A stretch of DNA of 64,000 nucleotides. Origin: Winogradskyella arenosi. GTDB taxonomy: Bacteria; Bacteroidota; Bacteroidia; Flavobacteriales; Flavobacteriaceae. This document shows positions 1-9,447 of the stretch, one piece after another. Numbering within the stretch: position 1 is the first letter of the stretch; each line of letters starts with the position of its first letter. The stretch spans positions 62,001 through 126,000 of the forward strand of contig NZ_QPJO01000003.1 in the NCBI RefSeq assembly GCF_003337305.1. Direction: 5' to 3'. A program made the position numbers and the translations under genes. A model generated the notes under the pieces. It made no database searches and was not told the origin of the DNA. It saw nothing but the letters and a program-made list of their open reading frames with translations.

Positions 1-359
1 TCAACAGTTGTTTTTAGATCTTCCTTAAAAGGATTTAAAATTGCATCGGGTGTATTTCTAATTGCCTTTACGGATTCAAAATGTGTTTCTACATCATTGG
101 CATCAATCACATCCTGAACACAAATCACTAATAAATGAGACGCATCAACCACTTGTCGTTGCCCATAAGCCAATCCTACTAATTCTTCCCTTAAGGCTTT
201 ATTTTCTACGACTACTAATTTCAAAATTTGTAGACCATAAGATAAGGCTGTAAGGTTAAAGGCTTGTTTTAACGTGGTAATTTGCGCCGTTGAAAGCGTT
301 TTATGAGCATCAAATTTCTTTGTTGCGTAACGCCACTGTAATTTTTGTATAATGGACAT
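1..359 (-). CDS. Nitroreductase-family NAD(P)H-dependent oxidoreductase, partial at window edge
   Basis: The first 119 codons of a minus-strand gene are visible; the C-terminal part lies beyond the left edge. The ATG is at 359 and the protein begins MSIIQKLQWRYATKKFD. The N-terminal WRYATKKFD stretch, the ALSYGLQ segment and the AYGQRQVVDASHLLV segment are typical of FMN-binding nitroreductases of the NfsB type, which reduce nitroaromatics, quinones or flavins with NAD(P)H. Full-length members are about 210 aa, so a little over half is present. It has its own upstream region of about 130 bp that contains the terminator of the neighbouring adhesin gene. The substrate cannot be judged from sequence. 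Confidence 0.85.
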   Translation of the reverse strand, partial: MSIIQKLQWRYATKKFDAHKTLSTAQITTLKQAFNLTALSYGLQILKLVVVENKALREELVGLAYGQRQVVDASHLLVICVQDVIDANDVETHFESVKAIRNTPDAILNPFKEDLKTTV

Positions 360-433
360 TTTCTTCTATTTTTTTCAAAAGTAAGCAATAAATATTGGAG
401 TCTTATGCCCTAAAGCGCCCTTCTATCTTCAGC

Positions 434-470
434 AAAAAAAAGCTGAAAGACCTTATTGATCTTTCAGCTT
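434..470 (-). terminator. Intrinsic terminator of the 1982-aa adhesin gene
   Basis: An 11-bp perfect stem (440-450 with 460-470) and a 9-nt loop are followed, on the minus strand, by a T run (434-440). It lies about 25 bp past the stop codon of the adhesin gene. Confidence 0.85.
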
Positions 471-493
471 TCATATAACAACCTATTAGGATT

Positions 494-3400
494 TTATCGT
501 TTTAAAGCAAAATGGCCTTTATACGTTTTTCGTTCTCCTGTAAGCGGTTCATTATACTCTACGGTAAACCAATAGTCACTAGACGGCATAGCCTCGTTAT
601 TAAAAAAGCCATCCCAACCATTGCCTTCTGAGCTAATCTGTTTTAGGAGTTTTCCGTAGCGATTATAAATCATTATTTTGGCATCAGCACCTAATTGCGG
701 AATATTCCATGTATCATGGTTACCATCTCCATTCGGTGTAAAATACACCGGGTAATCAATAATAAACTGGGTTTCTGACGTTAGTCCACATCCGTTCTTA
801 TCTCTAGCCGTAATCTCATGTGTTCCGGCAGAAACATTAGTAAAGGTATTCTCATCTTGCCAAGGTCCGCCATCTAAACTGAACTCATAAACCCCAATTC
901 CCGTTGCGGTCGCTTCAAGAATATGGTTTCCTGCAAAGGCTTGAGTCAGCAAGGCAACAGATAAACTTGGAGGCGCACTTTCTATGACTTCCATCGTTTC
1001 TGTACGCGAACATTGTGTCACCGTAGACGACGATACATCGGTGACCTGTACACTATAACTCCCTTCTTCTAAAGGCATATAATTAGGCGCCGTTGCTCCG
1101 GCAATTTCCACACCATTAAAGAACCAGACAAAATTATATTGATCTGCCGCTAAACCTGTGTCAATATTTAAAGGCGTTAAAGCTTCAGTACCGTTCGTAC
1201 TTAAACATAAGACATATGATGACTCTAAATTTAATTCTGGCAACTGATTAACTTGAAGTGTCACTTCTGCCAAAGCATAACAAATAGAAGTATCACCACC
1301 CGTTGTACTATCTGGCGTATCATTATCCACCCTAGCATAAAGTACTTGAGGATTGGTCACATTTTCATAAAGTGTAGATAATGGGTTCACGTTTAACTCC
1401 GCATCTTCTAGTGTCGTATAATAGCTTACACTATAGTTTGCGGGGTTTTGACTGTCTAACACTTCAGGATCTAAAGTTGTAAGATCAAATTGTGCACTAT
1501 CATTACTTGGATCTCCATCGGTGTCAACATCTAAATCACAAACTTCATATACAATAGGTACTGTATCGGGATTGGCTTGCGCCGACTCATGAACTTCAAT
1601 ATTAAAACTTTGTGTTGTTATCGCACAGCCGGTATCTACATTGGTAATGCTTACAAATATTTGTTGCGGATTACTAGTATTGGTATACGGTCCTATTAAA
1701 CTATTTGTACCTTGTTGCGCGTCTGCTAAGGTTTCATAATAGTCTACTACAAATTGATTAGGATTCTGACCGTTAAGTACCTCTGCATCTTTAGTTGTAA
1801 GGTCAAAACTGTCAAAGCCATCCGTAAATAATTCACATTGAATAAAATCGGTAACGGCAACGGCCTCTGGTAAGGCATGCAATACCAATCTAAAACTTAC
1901 AATGGTATAACAGCCCGAGGTATTATTATACACCCTAACATAGATCACTTGTGAGGTACTTGTATTTTCATATTGTGTAGGGTCTGCAATGGCAGCAGTT
2001 CCATTTTCAGCATCAATATAACTTTCATGATAGCTTGCCGATACGTTGGCTTCACCATTAAACATTAAGGTTTCATTTATTGTTAAATCGAAAACCTCAA
2101 CCTCGTCTCCAGTATTATTAACATCACACAACACCACTTCTGGCAATACCGAGGTTGGTGTTGGATTAGGCATCACGCGGATCGTTAGCGTTACGCTACT
2201 CGTACAACCCGTGTCGGTATCGGTAACCACAGCAAATAAGGTTTGAGGGTTGGCTTCAGTCCCATTTACAGCAGTATTGGTATAAGCTTCTGCATCTACC
2301 GCAGCGGTTTGGTTTTCGGCATCATCTAATGTTTCATAATAGGCGACGCTCCAACTTGCTTCACCTCCCGTGATTTCATCATTCTTAACCGTTAAATCAA
2401 ACACTGTAACTTCATCAGCCACTTCATCATCACATAACTCTAATTCGGTTGGTCGAACAGGCTCAGGAGGAAGTGCTACACTAATTTCAAAAACACCCGT
2501 ATCAAAACAAGCCGTAGCCGTACTTTCTAAACGCACATAAATAGATTGTGGGTTACTAGAATTTGTAAAACTATTAGGGTTTGTTATCGGGTTATTTCCA
2601 GCTTCAGCATCTGATGCACTCGTGTAATAACTTAAGTTTACCCCGGTTTGACTTCCTATTATTTCTGAATCGTTTAAAGTTAAATTAAAAGACGTACTTC
2701 CATCCGCATCCGTATCGCAGTTCACAAAATCTGAAATAGACGTTGGTACTTGAGGTGTCTCTAACACGGTTAGGGTTAAGGTTTCTGAAGTATTATAGCA
2801 ACCTGTGAGCGTATTTGTAGCTCTAACATATAAGGTTTGTTGCCCCATTACGATATTGGTATATGGACTTGAAAATGCATTCACCCCCATATTCGCATCT
2901 TCTAAAGTCTCATGATACGTAATTGCGATGTTTAACTCATTTCCTATAATTTCATCTGTTCGTTCGTCTAAATTAAAACTCGCAAATCCATCCGTATCAT
3001 CATCACACACTTCTAAATCTGTTGGAGGTGTTGGTGAAGGTAATGGTAAGACTCTTAACGTTAATAAAGTCGTATTTGTACAGCTGGTAAGACTGTTTGT
3101 TCCTTTAACAAAAATAGTCTGCGGATTAGACGTATTGGTATAGGGACTTAAAATTGGATTATTATTGTCTAAATCATTCTGAGTTTCATAAAAACTAAGT
3201 GTTATGCCTGATTGACCATTTAATATTACATCGGCAGCATCTTCCAAATAAAATACTTCGATTTCATCACCATGATTATTAGCGTCACAAAGTTCTAAAG
3301 GTTCAGACAGCGCCAAAGTTGGTATTGTATTAACTACTAAAGCTAAAGTGGTTAGTTTATAGCATCCTGAATTATTATCTTCTACACGTACCCAAACCTC

Positions 3401-6400
3401 ATCACTAAAACTCGTTGTATTAATATAGTTGCTGGTATTTGTGATTGGGTTACTGGCTAAATCAGCATTAGATTCATCTGTATAAAAGGTTACTGAATAA
3501 GCGGCAGGATTTGCCAAATTTCCTAAAATATCATCAATCTTACTCGTTAAATTAAAGCTCGCATACCCGTCTGCACTGCTGTCATCACACACCTCTAAAG
3601 CCTCTGGTGGTGTCGCTCCTAATTGTGGTGTTGGATTTACAATAAGTTCTAAAGTTACAATAGTATCACAATCAGTAACAATCGTAGAACTTTCTACACG
3701 CGCGTATAAGGTTTGTGAGTTTTGAACAATATTATCATAAGGACTCGTTACCGCATTCACATTGTTATCCGCATCAGCCATCGTTTCATGGTAAGTTACG
3801 GTTAATGTGCTATCTCCTCCTGTAATTTCATTGTCTTTACTCGTTAAATCAAAAATACCATAGCCATCACTATCTGGATCACAATATTCTAATGGCGTTG
3901 GGTTGTTAGCAAATGGCGCTTGAGCCACCACAAGTTCTAACCTGGTGGTATTATAACAGCCCGTAGTAAGATCATCTACACGCGCTACAATAATTTGACC
4001 ATTGGACGTATTGGTATACAAGCTTGGTAAAGGATTATTTTCCGCATCAGCATCCGTTAAATTCTCATAATAGCTCACCGTATAATTAGCATTCCCCTCA
4101 GTAATTTCAGCATTTTTAATACTAAGATCCATCTCCGTTAATCCATCAGGTGTTCCATCATCACAGACTTCTAGTGCAGTAGGCGCCGTTACTACCGGTA
4201 AAGGATTCACTTCTAATATTAATGTTGAAATGCTATAACAATCTGGATTAAAATTATTTTCAGCACGAATATAAATCGTTTGAGAACTGCTTGTGTTTGT
4301 ATAAGGACTTATAAGATTCGCGGTTCCGTTTTCAGCATCAGCTTCTGAATCATGATAACTCACGGTAACGTCTGTCGCCCCATTTAAAAGTAATGGCGTT
4401 TGGGCTTCTAAATCAAACTCAGCCCCCCCATCATTAGAAGAATCGTCACAAACTTCTAAAGCTGCAATTGTATTTAACAAGGGGGTATCAAAAACTTCTA
4501 AATTTAAACTTGTTATGGTATAACAGGTTGTCGCGTCTGAATCTACACGAGCATAAATAGTTTGATTATAAGCCGTAGTATTTTCAAAAGCGGTTAGATT
4601 GGTTATTACCGGAGTTCCTGCTTGGGCTTCGGCTTCATTAAGGTAATAAGTGACTTGAACCAATAAGGTGTTCCCTGCCGTAATAGCGGCATCGGCTTGA
4701 GTGATATCAAAGATTCCAAAACCGTGGGCATTGCTATCACAACTTTGTAAGGGTGCAATGGTATTGGCTAAAGGTGCATCTACAACTTGTAAGTTTAGAG
4801 TGGTATAGGCCACACAACCTAAATCTGTTTCCACACGAACGTAAACGGTTTGGTTAGCCGAAGTACTCTCGTAAGGCGATATTAAAACTTCTAATGGGTT
4901 CCCCGTTTCTGCGGCTGCTTGAGTTTCATAATAAGTGACGTTGACATTGGCCGCATTATTAGCTATAGCCACACTTTCAGCATCTAAATCAAATGTGGCC
5001 GTATTAGTATTTACTCCATCATTACACGCTAGCAAAGGCTCAGGATCGACTACGGTAGGCATTGGATTTACCGTGATGGTTTCAATGGTATTTAATAAAA
5101 GTCCACAATTTGGTGGTGAAGCATTGGTTACAGAAATGAGTTCCACGTTGGTTGTAGAAGTTAAGCTAGATAAGGTTAGGGTGTAATTTCCTGAAGCATC
5201 TAAATTAAAACTTTGCGTTGCTCCTGCATTTATACGGTAAGTTATGCTGGCATCAGCATCTCCCGAAAATTGTAATTCTGCATCCTCACCTTCACAAATA
5301 GGGGAATTATGTGTCACCGTTGGTACCGTAATTGAATAGACGGTAATAGTTTCTGAATCGGATAAATTCTGAGAACAGACTACCGCTCCAGATTCATTTA
5401 ACACTTCTGCCGTTTCTAAATTAAAAGTCAAATTGTTCACAGCTGTTTCCGTTATAATCGCTGTTCCTGAAGCCTCTAATAAAACACTCTGTGAAGCTGC
5501 ACCATCAATATTGTAATAGATGGTTGCTCCCGGTGTTCCTGTAATGGTAAATTCTATATCTTCCCCTTCACAAACGGCATTGGTAGCCACCGATAAAGAT
5601 GCTTCTGGAATTTCTGAAACCACTAAATCGAAATCAATTAAAGAGTAACACTCGGTCCCTGCCGATTTTACTTTAGCGTAAATGGTTTGAGGATTTGAAG
5701 TATTCGCATAAATTCCTGGAAGTTCATTAATATCATCCGTAGCATCTGCTAGGGTTGCATAAAACTCTATGGTGTTGTTTGGATCTGAATTGATACTCGA
5801 TTTTAAACCAAAAAGACTAAATACAGACACGTCTGTTGTGCTACTACACTGTACCACATCATCTATTTCATTAACTACTGGGGGCGCAGGAAAAGCACCA
5901 GAACCTTCAGTTGCGGTCCCTGTCCATTCAATTTCAAATCCACCATCACCTTCAGGTCTATCAATAACAATATAATAACGTTCTCCTACATTAACATTTA
6001 ACCAATACACATAACCATTTCCGTTAGCCCCAGGGCCGGTTTGAGTTAATGTGGTACTTCCGTTAATTCCGGTGTGGTTATTCGTTAGTCCGGCTTCCGC
6101 AGGATTGGTGGTTGCACAGCGTATAGGACTTCCTAGATTAGAACAAATTAAATTAGGGCCGTAAACCCAAAAATCATAATCGACCATAATGTCGGGATCA
6201 TTAGGAATTAAATCGAATCCTAAAGTCCCCGCCTGAACCACATTGACTTCTAACCATAGGGAATTGTGTTCAAAACCACTACAGGCATTCACTTCAAACT
6301 CGTCTCCAGAGCCTGTGGCATTAGACATAAATGTCCCATTACCACAGACTGTAATGGCGTCTATACAGTCATTAGGTTCATTTTGTGCCATTAGCTTAAA

Positions 6401-6442
6401 CAGCACCGAACTAAAAATTAATAGTATTAAAAATTTATTCAT
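494..6442 (-). CDS. Giant repeat adhesin with T9SS type B (gliding-motility-type) C-terminal sorting domain
   Basis: The protein has 1982 aa. A signal peptide (residues 1-19, cleaved after KLMA) leads to an N-terminal domain of about 170 residues that ends in a carbohydrate-module-like YYIVIDRPEG stretch. One repeat follows at about 194-279, then two CEGED-type Ig-like domains (about 280-460), then thirteen further tandem repeats (about 469-1735). The C-terminal 85 residues are a type B sorting domain with the YFTPNGDGNHDTWNI motif and a WDG turn, which directs export by T9SS and attachment to the cell surface. It lies downstream of the SprB-like, PorP/SprF and OmpA-family genes on the same strand, separated by a 149-bp gap with dyads. 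Its likely role is surface adhesion or gliding; no ligand can be inferred. Confidence 0.92.
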   Translation of the reverse strand: MNKFLILLIFSSVLFKLMAQNEPNDCIDAITVCGNGTFMSNATGSGDEFEVNACSGFEHNSLWLEVNVVQAGTLGFDLIPNDPDIMVDYDFWVYGPNLICSNLGSPIRCATTNPAEAGLTNNHTGINGSTTLTQTGPGANGNGYVYWLNVNVGERYYIVIDRPEGDGGFEIEWTGTATEGSGAFPAPPVVNEIDDVVQCSSTTDVSVFSLFGLKSSINSDPNNTIEFYATLADATDDINELPGIYANTSNPQTIYAKVKSAGTECYSLIDFDLVVSEIPEASLSVATNAVCEGEDIEFTITGTPGATIYYNIDGAASQSVLLEASGTAIITETAVNNLTFNLETAEVLNESGAVVCSQNLSDSETITVYSITVPTVTHNSPICEGEDAELQFSGDADASITYRINAGATQSFNLDASGNYTLTLSSLTSTTNVELISVTNASPPNCGLLLNTIETITVNPMPTVVDPEPLLACNDGVNTNTATFDLDAESVAIANNAANVNVTYYETQAAAETGNPLEVLISPYESTSANQTVYVRVETDLGCVAYTTLNLQVVDAPLANTIAPLQSCDSNAHGFGIFDITQADAAITAGNTLLVQVTYYLNEAEAQAGTPVITNLTAFENTTAYNQTIYARVDSDATTCYTITSLNLEVFDTPLLNTIAALEVCDDSSNDGGAEFDLEAQTPLLLNGATDVTVSYHDSEADAENGTANLISPYTNTSSSQTIYIRAENNFNPDCYSISTLILEVNPLPVVTAPTALEVCDDGTPDGLTEMDLSIKNAEITEGNANYTVSYYENLTDADAENNPLPSLYTNTSNGQIIVARVDDLTTGCYNTTRLELVVAQAPFANNPTPLEYCDPDSDGYGIFDLTSKDNEITGGDSTLTVTYHETMADADNNVNAVTSPYDNIVQNSQTLYARVESSTIVTDCDTIVTLELIVNPTPQLGATPPEALEVCDDSSADGYASFNLTSKIDDILGNLANPAAYSVTFYTDESNADLASNPITNTSNYINTTSFSDEVWVRVEDNNSGCYKLTTLALVVNTIPTLALSEPLELCDANNHGDEIEVFYLEDAADVILNGQSGITLSFYETQNDLDNNNPILSPYTNTSNPQTIFVKGTNSLTSCTNTTLLTLRVLPLPSPTPPTDLEVCDDDTDGFASFNLDERTDEIIGNELNIAITYHETLEDANMGVNAFSSPYTNIVMGQQTLYVRATNTLTGCYNTSETLTLTVLETPQVPTSISDFVNCDTDADGSTSFNLTLNDSEIIGSQTGVNLSYYTSASDAEAGNNPITNPNSFTNSSNPQSIYVRLESTATACFDTGVFEISVALPPEPVRPTELELCDDEVADEVTVFDLTVKNDEITGGEASWSVAYYETLDDAENQTAAVDAEAYTNTAVNGTEANPQTLFAVVTDTDTGCTSSVTLTIRVMPNPTPTSVLPEVVLCDVNNTGDEVEVFDLTINETLMFNGEANVSASYHESYIDAENGTAAIADPTQYENTSTSQVIYVRVYNNTSGCYTIVSFRLVLHALPEAVAVTDFIQCELFTDGFDSFDLTTKDAEVLNGQNPNQFVVDYYETLADAQQGTNSLIGPYTNTSNPQQIFVSITNVDTGCAITTQSFNIEVHESAQANPDTVPIVYEVCDLDVDTDGDPSNDSAQFDLTTLDPEVLDSQNPANYSVSYYTTLEDAELNVNPLSTLYENVTNPQVLYARVDNDTPDSTTGGDTSICYALAEVTLQVNQLPELNLESSYVLCLSTNGTEALTPLNIDTGLAADQYNFVWFFNGVEIAGATAPNYMPLEEGSYSVQVTDVSSSTVTQCSRTETMEVIESAPPSLSVALLTQAFAGNHILEATATGIGVYEFSLDGGPWQDENTFTNVSAGTHEITARDKNGCGLTSETQFIIDYPVYFTPNGDGNHDTWNIPQLGADAKIMIYNRYGKLLKQISSEGNGWDGFFNNEAMPSSDYWFTVEYNEPLTGERKTYKGHFALKR
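1238..5038 (-). repeat. Thirteen tandem ~97-residue protein repeats inside the adhesin gene
   Basis: Each unit follows the pattern LEvCDd...Dg...FDLt...eIl.g...vtYYet..DAe...npi..pYtNtsnpQtIyvRve....gCYt...l.L.V. A fourteenth copy sits apart, encoded at about 5605-5863. The CD pair near the start and the GCY or equivalent Cys near the end recur in nearly all units and could form one disulfide per unit. Units differ considerably in sequence, so this is an old expansion and not a recent identical duplication. The acidic DxDxDG stretches in several units resemble calcium-binding loops, but this is inference. Confidence 0.9.
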
Positions 6443-6466
6443 TTAATGTATGTATATGAACCTCAA

Positions 6467-6502
6467 ATAGTCAACATCTTACATATTGTAAAACTTGACT
6501 AT
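6467..6502. promoter_or_regulatory. Nested inverted repeats in the gap upstream of the repeat adhesin
   Basis: Outer arms ATAGTCAA (6467-6474) and TTGACTAT (6495-6502) enclose inner arms TTACA (6479-6483) and TGTAA (6487-6491) around almost the same centre. The element lies 25-60 bp upstream of the adhesin start codon. It could be a regulator binding site or a leader hairpin; the sequence alone does not decide. Confidence 0.5.
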
Positions 6503-6529
6503 CGAGATGCTTGCTATTAAAAGTAAGTG

Positions 6530-6557
6530 TTTATAAGCCTTTATGGGTACTTATAAA
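6530..6557. other. Inverted repeat after the OmpA-family gene
   Basis: The arms TTTATAAG (6530-6537) and CTTATAAA (6550-6557) are separated by 12 nt and lie about 35 bp past the stop of the OmpA-family gene. There is no T run, so it is not a classical terminator. It may stabilise the 3' end of the transcript. Confidence 0.35.
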
Positions 6558-6591
6558 ACAACTTGATTTACAGATGTCCTACCTGAAGGTC

Positions 6592-8460
6592 TTATTTCTT
6601 CACAATTAAAAATTCAGAGCGTCTATTTTGCGCATCTTGGTCTTCTGTACATGGCTCACAATCAATTTTTGGTGCCGTGCTTCCCATACCTTCAGCAGAT
6701 AATCTAGATTTATCAATTCCTTTAGAAATTAAATATTGCACGGTAGATTGTGCTCTACGCTCCGATAGTTTTAAATTATAGGCTGCATTACCCTTAGAAT
6801 CTGTATGCGACTTCACTAAGATATTCATCTCTGGATACGCTTTCATAATCGCCACTAATTTATCTAATTCTAAAGCTCCTTGATTGGTGATATTACTCTT
6901 ATTAAACTCAAAATAGATTGTATTTAATTTCACTTCTGTTTCTGTGATAATCTCATTAATCGGTTTTAAAGCGATAGCAATATTAATAGTTTCACCTTCG
7001 GAAGGTTCTACAGGTATTGATACCGTAGTATAGCCCTCTTTAGAAACTTGAAGGCTGTACTGGTTTTCACAAACCACTTGAAAATTTGTTGTCCCTTTCT
7101 TTTTGGTCGCTTGTGTTGCAATTTGATTTTGTTGTGCATCTAAAAGTGTAACCTCTGCTCCCTTAAGGGTCGCGTTAGTTATGGCATCGCGAACCGAACC
7201 AATAATTTCAAATTGACAGATAGGAATAGCACTATAAATTTGATCTACTCCAGACCTGTTAGAAGAAAAGTAACCGACTTTTAAGGCATTATTAACACTA
7301 AAAGCAAAATCATCTCTTTCAGTGTTAATCCCCTTTCCCAAGTTTTCAGCAGGTTCTTTTTTATTTAAATCTATTTTAAAGATGTCAAAACCACCAAAAC
7401 CTTGGTGCCCACTTGAGGCAAAATAAAGGATATTGTCGTTACTAATATATGGAAATCCTTCTTTGCCTGAGGTATTCACTTCAGGACCTAAATTAACAGG
7501 CTCACCATAACCATTGGCATCGATACTAATTTTCCAGATATCTGTATCGCCTATTCCATTTGGTCTATTAGAAGCAAAATATAAGGTTTTTCCGTCACTA
7601 CTTAAACTTGGGTGACTTACGGTATAACTAGTGCTATTGATAGGAAGTGCTTCTACATTTCCCCATTTTCCATCAATTAAAGTGGCTTTATAAATTCCTT
7701 GTTGCGCCACTTTTAAACGTTTGCTCTTCATTTTTTTAAACGATCCTTCACTATGGCCATCTCTAGAAAAATACATGGTTTTTCCATCGGCACTAATGGT
7801 TAAAGGTCCGTCATGGTAGGCGGTATTTAATTCTTCAACTTCTTCTGGTTCAGATAAAGAACCATCATCTGAACGCATGGACTTATAAATATCTAAATAA
7901 GGTTGCTTGGTCCAGGCATCTTCTTTCCCTGATTCTTTTCGTGTACTTACAAAGTATAAGATATTATCATTAGATAAAACAGCTCCAAAATCAGTATGTT
8001 CAGAAGCATTGATGTTTACATCTTCCACTTTAAAAGTTTCATCAATATCAGCCAACATCGGTATATAATTAGGGTTTTGCATGTGGGCTTTTGCTCTAGC
8101 ATCTTGAGGGGCTAATTTTGCAAATTCATCTAACTGTGCATTTGCAGCTTCATACTTCCCTTGAGATTTTAAAACCTGAGCATAACGGTAATAGGTCTCT
8201 GCACTCCCCTGTTCTTTTAAGGCCAAAGCATACCATTTAGACGCTTCATCCATATTATAAACATGGTAATAACTATCTCCCAATTGTTGGTAGACATAGC
8301 TATTGGCCTTCCCTGCTTCAACAAGTTCTAAATAACTATCAATAGCATCTACATATTGGTAGCTTTCGTATAATTTATCTGCTTTTTCTGTTTCCTTATT
8401 TTGTCCGTAGCTAGTGGCTACTATGAAGCACAAAGCTAAAACACGATATATTTTTTTCAT
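6592..8460 (-). CDS. OmpA-family protein with TPR, PD40 and carboxypeptidase-regulatory-like domains (PorE-like)
   Basis: The protein has 622 aa with a signal peptide (MKKIYRVLALCFIVATSYG). The domain order is TPR-type helices (about 25-125), PD40/WD40-like beta-propeller repeats with YFSSNR- and YFASNRP-type blades (about 150-410), a CarboxypepD-regulatory-like domain (about 415-495) and a C-terminal OmpA peptidoglycan-binding domain (about 510-620) with SHTDSKGNAAYNLKLSERRA. This is the architecture of PorE of Porphyromonas gingivalis, which links T9SS outer-membrane components to peptidoglycan. In flavobacteria such genes commonly follow sprF-like genes. It lies 18 bp downstream of the PorP/SprF gene, so it is probably cotranscribed and serves the adjacent adhesins. 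Whether it is the general T9SS PorE or a dedicated paralogue cannot be told here. Confidence 0.9.
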   Translation of the reverse strand: MKKIYRVLALCFIVATSYGQNKETEKADKLYESYQYVDAIDSYLELVEAGKANSYVYQQLGDSYYHVYNMDEASKWYALALKEQGSAETYYRYAQVLKSQGKYEAANAQLDEFAKLAPQDARAKAHMQNPNYIPMLADIDETFKVEDVNINASEHTDFGAVLSNDNILYFVSTRKESGKEDAWTKQPYLDIYKSMRSDDGSLSEPEEVEELNTAYHDGPLTISADGKTMYFSRDGHSEGSFKKMKSKRLKVAQQGIYKATLIDGKWGNVEALPINSTSYTVSHPSLSSDGKTLYFASNRPNGIGDTDIWKISIDANGYGEPVNLGPEVNTSGKEGFPYISNDNILYFASSGHQGFGGFDIFKIDLNKKEPAENLGKGINTERDDFAFSVNNALKVGYFSSNRSGVDQIYSAIPICQFEIIGSVRDAITNATLKGAEVTLLDAQQNQIATQATKKKGTTNFQVVCENQYSLQVSKEGYTTVSIPVEPSEGETINIAIALKPINEIITETEVKLNTIYFEFNKSNITNQGALELDKLVAIMKAYPEMNILVKSHTDSKGNAAYNLKLSERRAQSTVQYLISKGIDKSRLSAEGMGSTAPKIDCEPCTEDQDAQNRRSEFLIVKK

Positions 8461-8478
8461 TTTAAAACGTTTAATTGA

Positions 8479-9414
8479 TTAGAAGAATCTAGGTGAAATG
8501 GATACTTTTTTCGCAAAATTTAGGTCGAATAACAACATAATTTCATGAGATCCTGAGGCATCTATATTTAAGTCTGACGTGGTATAATCATAGGCATATC
8601 CTATTCTTAATTCTGGCGTAATAGCAAAATTAGCCATAGCTCCAACAGCATCTTCTAAACGATAGGTGGCGCCTACTTCTAGTTTATCAAAAAATAAAAA
8701 ATTAGCAGAAAGATCTAAAGATGAAGGTGCATTAAAAGCTGACTTTAGTAAGAATGAAGGTTTAAATTTTGTATTCTCATTAAGGTTAAACACATAACCT
8801 GCAGAGAAGAAATAATGTAAAACTTCAGAACCGTATTCAAATTCTTGACCATTATTAGTCACATCTAAATAAGTACTTTTAAGCATGTTTGGTACTGAAA
8901 GTGATACGTAATATTTGTCGGTATAGTAAAAGGCTCCTGAACCTACATTTAGATAGGTATTATTTGTATTCTGGCTAAACGCTTCATCACTAGCATCTGG
9001 AACATAACCGTTACCAATATCACTAAACAAACCTATATTTTGGAACGTGGCTCCAGCTTTTACCCCAAAGGCTAAGCGGTGTTCCCCACCTAAATTAAGC
9101 GTATAGGAGAAATCTGCATACACATTATTTTCTTCTACAGGACCAATCTTATCAGAGATTACGGAGAGCCCTAGCCCTACGTTTTTTCCAACAGGACTGT
9201 GTACTGAAAGTGTTGCCGTTTTAGGCGCATCATTAATCCCTACCCATTGTGATCTGTATAACAAGCCAACCGATAAGGCTTCGTTAGAGCCTGCATACGC
9301 TGGGTTTACAACATTCATGTTATACATATACTGGGTATATTGAGGGTCTTGTTGTGCATTGGCACTCCCTAAAATCATAAGTGCTAAGGCGATTGTAAAA
9401 TATATTCTTTTCAT
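8479..9414 (-). CDS. PorP/SprF family type IX secretion membrane protein
   Basis: The start chosen is the ATG at 9414 (MKRIYFTIALALMILGSANAQ), which gives a clean signal peptide; an upstream in-frame start at 9441 would add nine residues before it. The mature protein of about 291 aa begins QQDPQYTQYMYNMNVVNPAYAGS, the family signature, and continues as alternating amphipathic strands expected of an outer-membrane beta-barrel. SprF-like proteins are required for secretion or surface anchoring of the type B sorting-domain protein encoded next to them, such as SprB in Flavobacterium johnsoniae. Here the neighbour is the 2442-aa protein whose stop lies only 33 bp upstream of this start, so the two are almost certainly a cargo-partner pair. 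Confidence 0.92.
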   Translation of the reverse strand: MKRIYFTIALALMILGSANAQQDPQYTQYMYNMNVVNPAYAGSNEALSVGLLYRSQWVGINDAPKTATLSVHSPVGKNVGLGLSVISDKIGPVEENNVYADFSYTLNLGGEHRLAFGVKAGATFQNIGLFSDIGNGYVPDASDEAFSQNTNNTYLNVGSGAFYYTDKYYVSLSVPNMLKSTYLDVTNNGQEFEYGSEVLHYFFSAGYVFNLNENTKFKPSFLLKSAFNAPSSLDLSANFLFFDKLEVGATYRLEDAVGAMANFAITPELRIGYAYDYTTSDLNIDASGSHEIMLLFDLNFAKKVSISPRFF

Positions 9415-9447
9415 CTGTATTTTATATTGCTGTATTATCAATTATGA

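Noticed and set aside
62..253. 63-codon plus-strand ORF at the left edge
   Set aside because: It is antisense to the nitroreductase frame, which shows clear family motifs.
1238..5038. CRISPR-like regular repeat array
   Set aside because: The periodicity is about 290 bp, lies in an open frame and the units are degenerate protein repeats.
2046..6446. Several 60-85-codon plus-strand ORFs inside the repeat adhesin
   Set aside because: They recur at similar places in the repeats and are antisense shadows of a Thr/Asn-rich coding strand.
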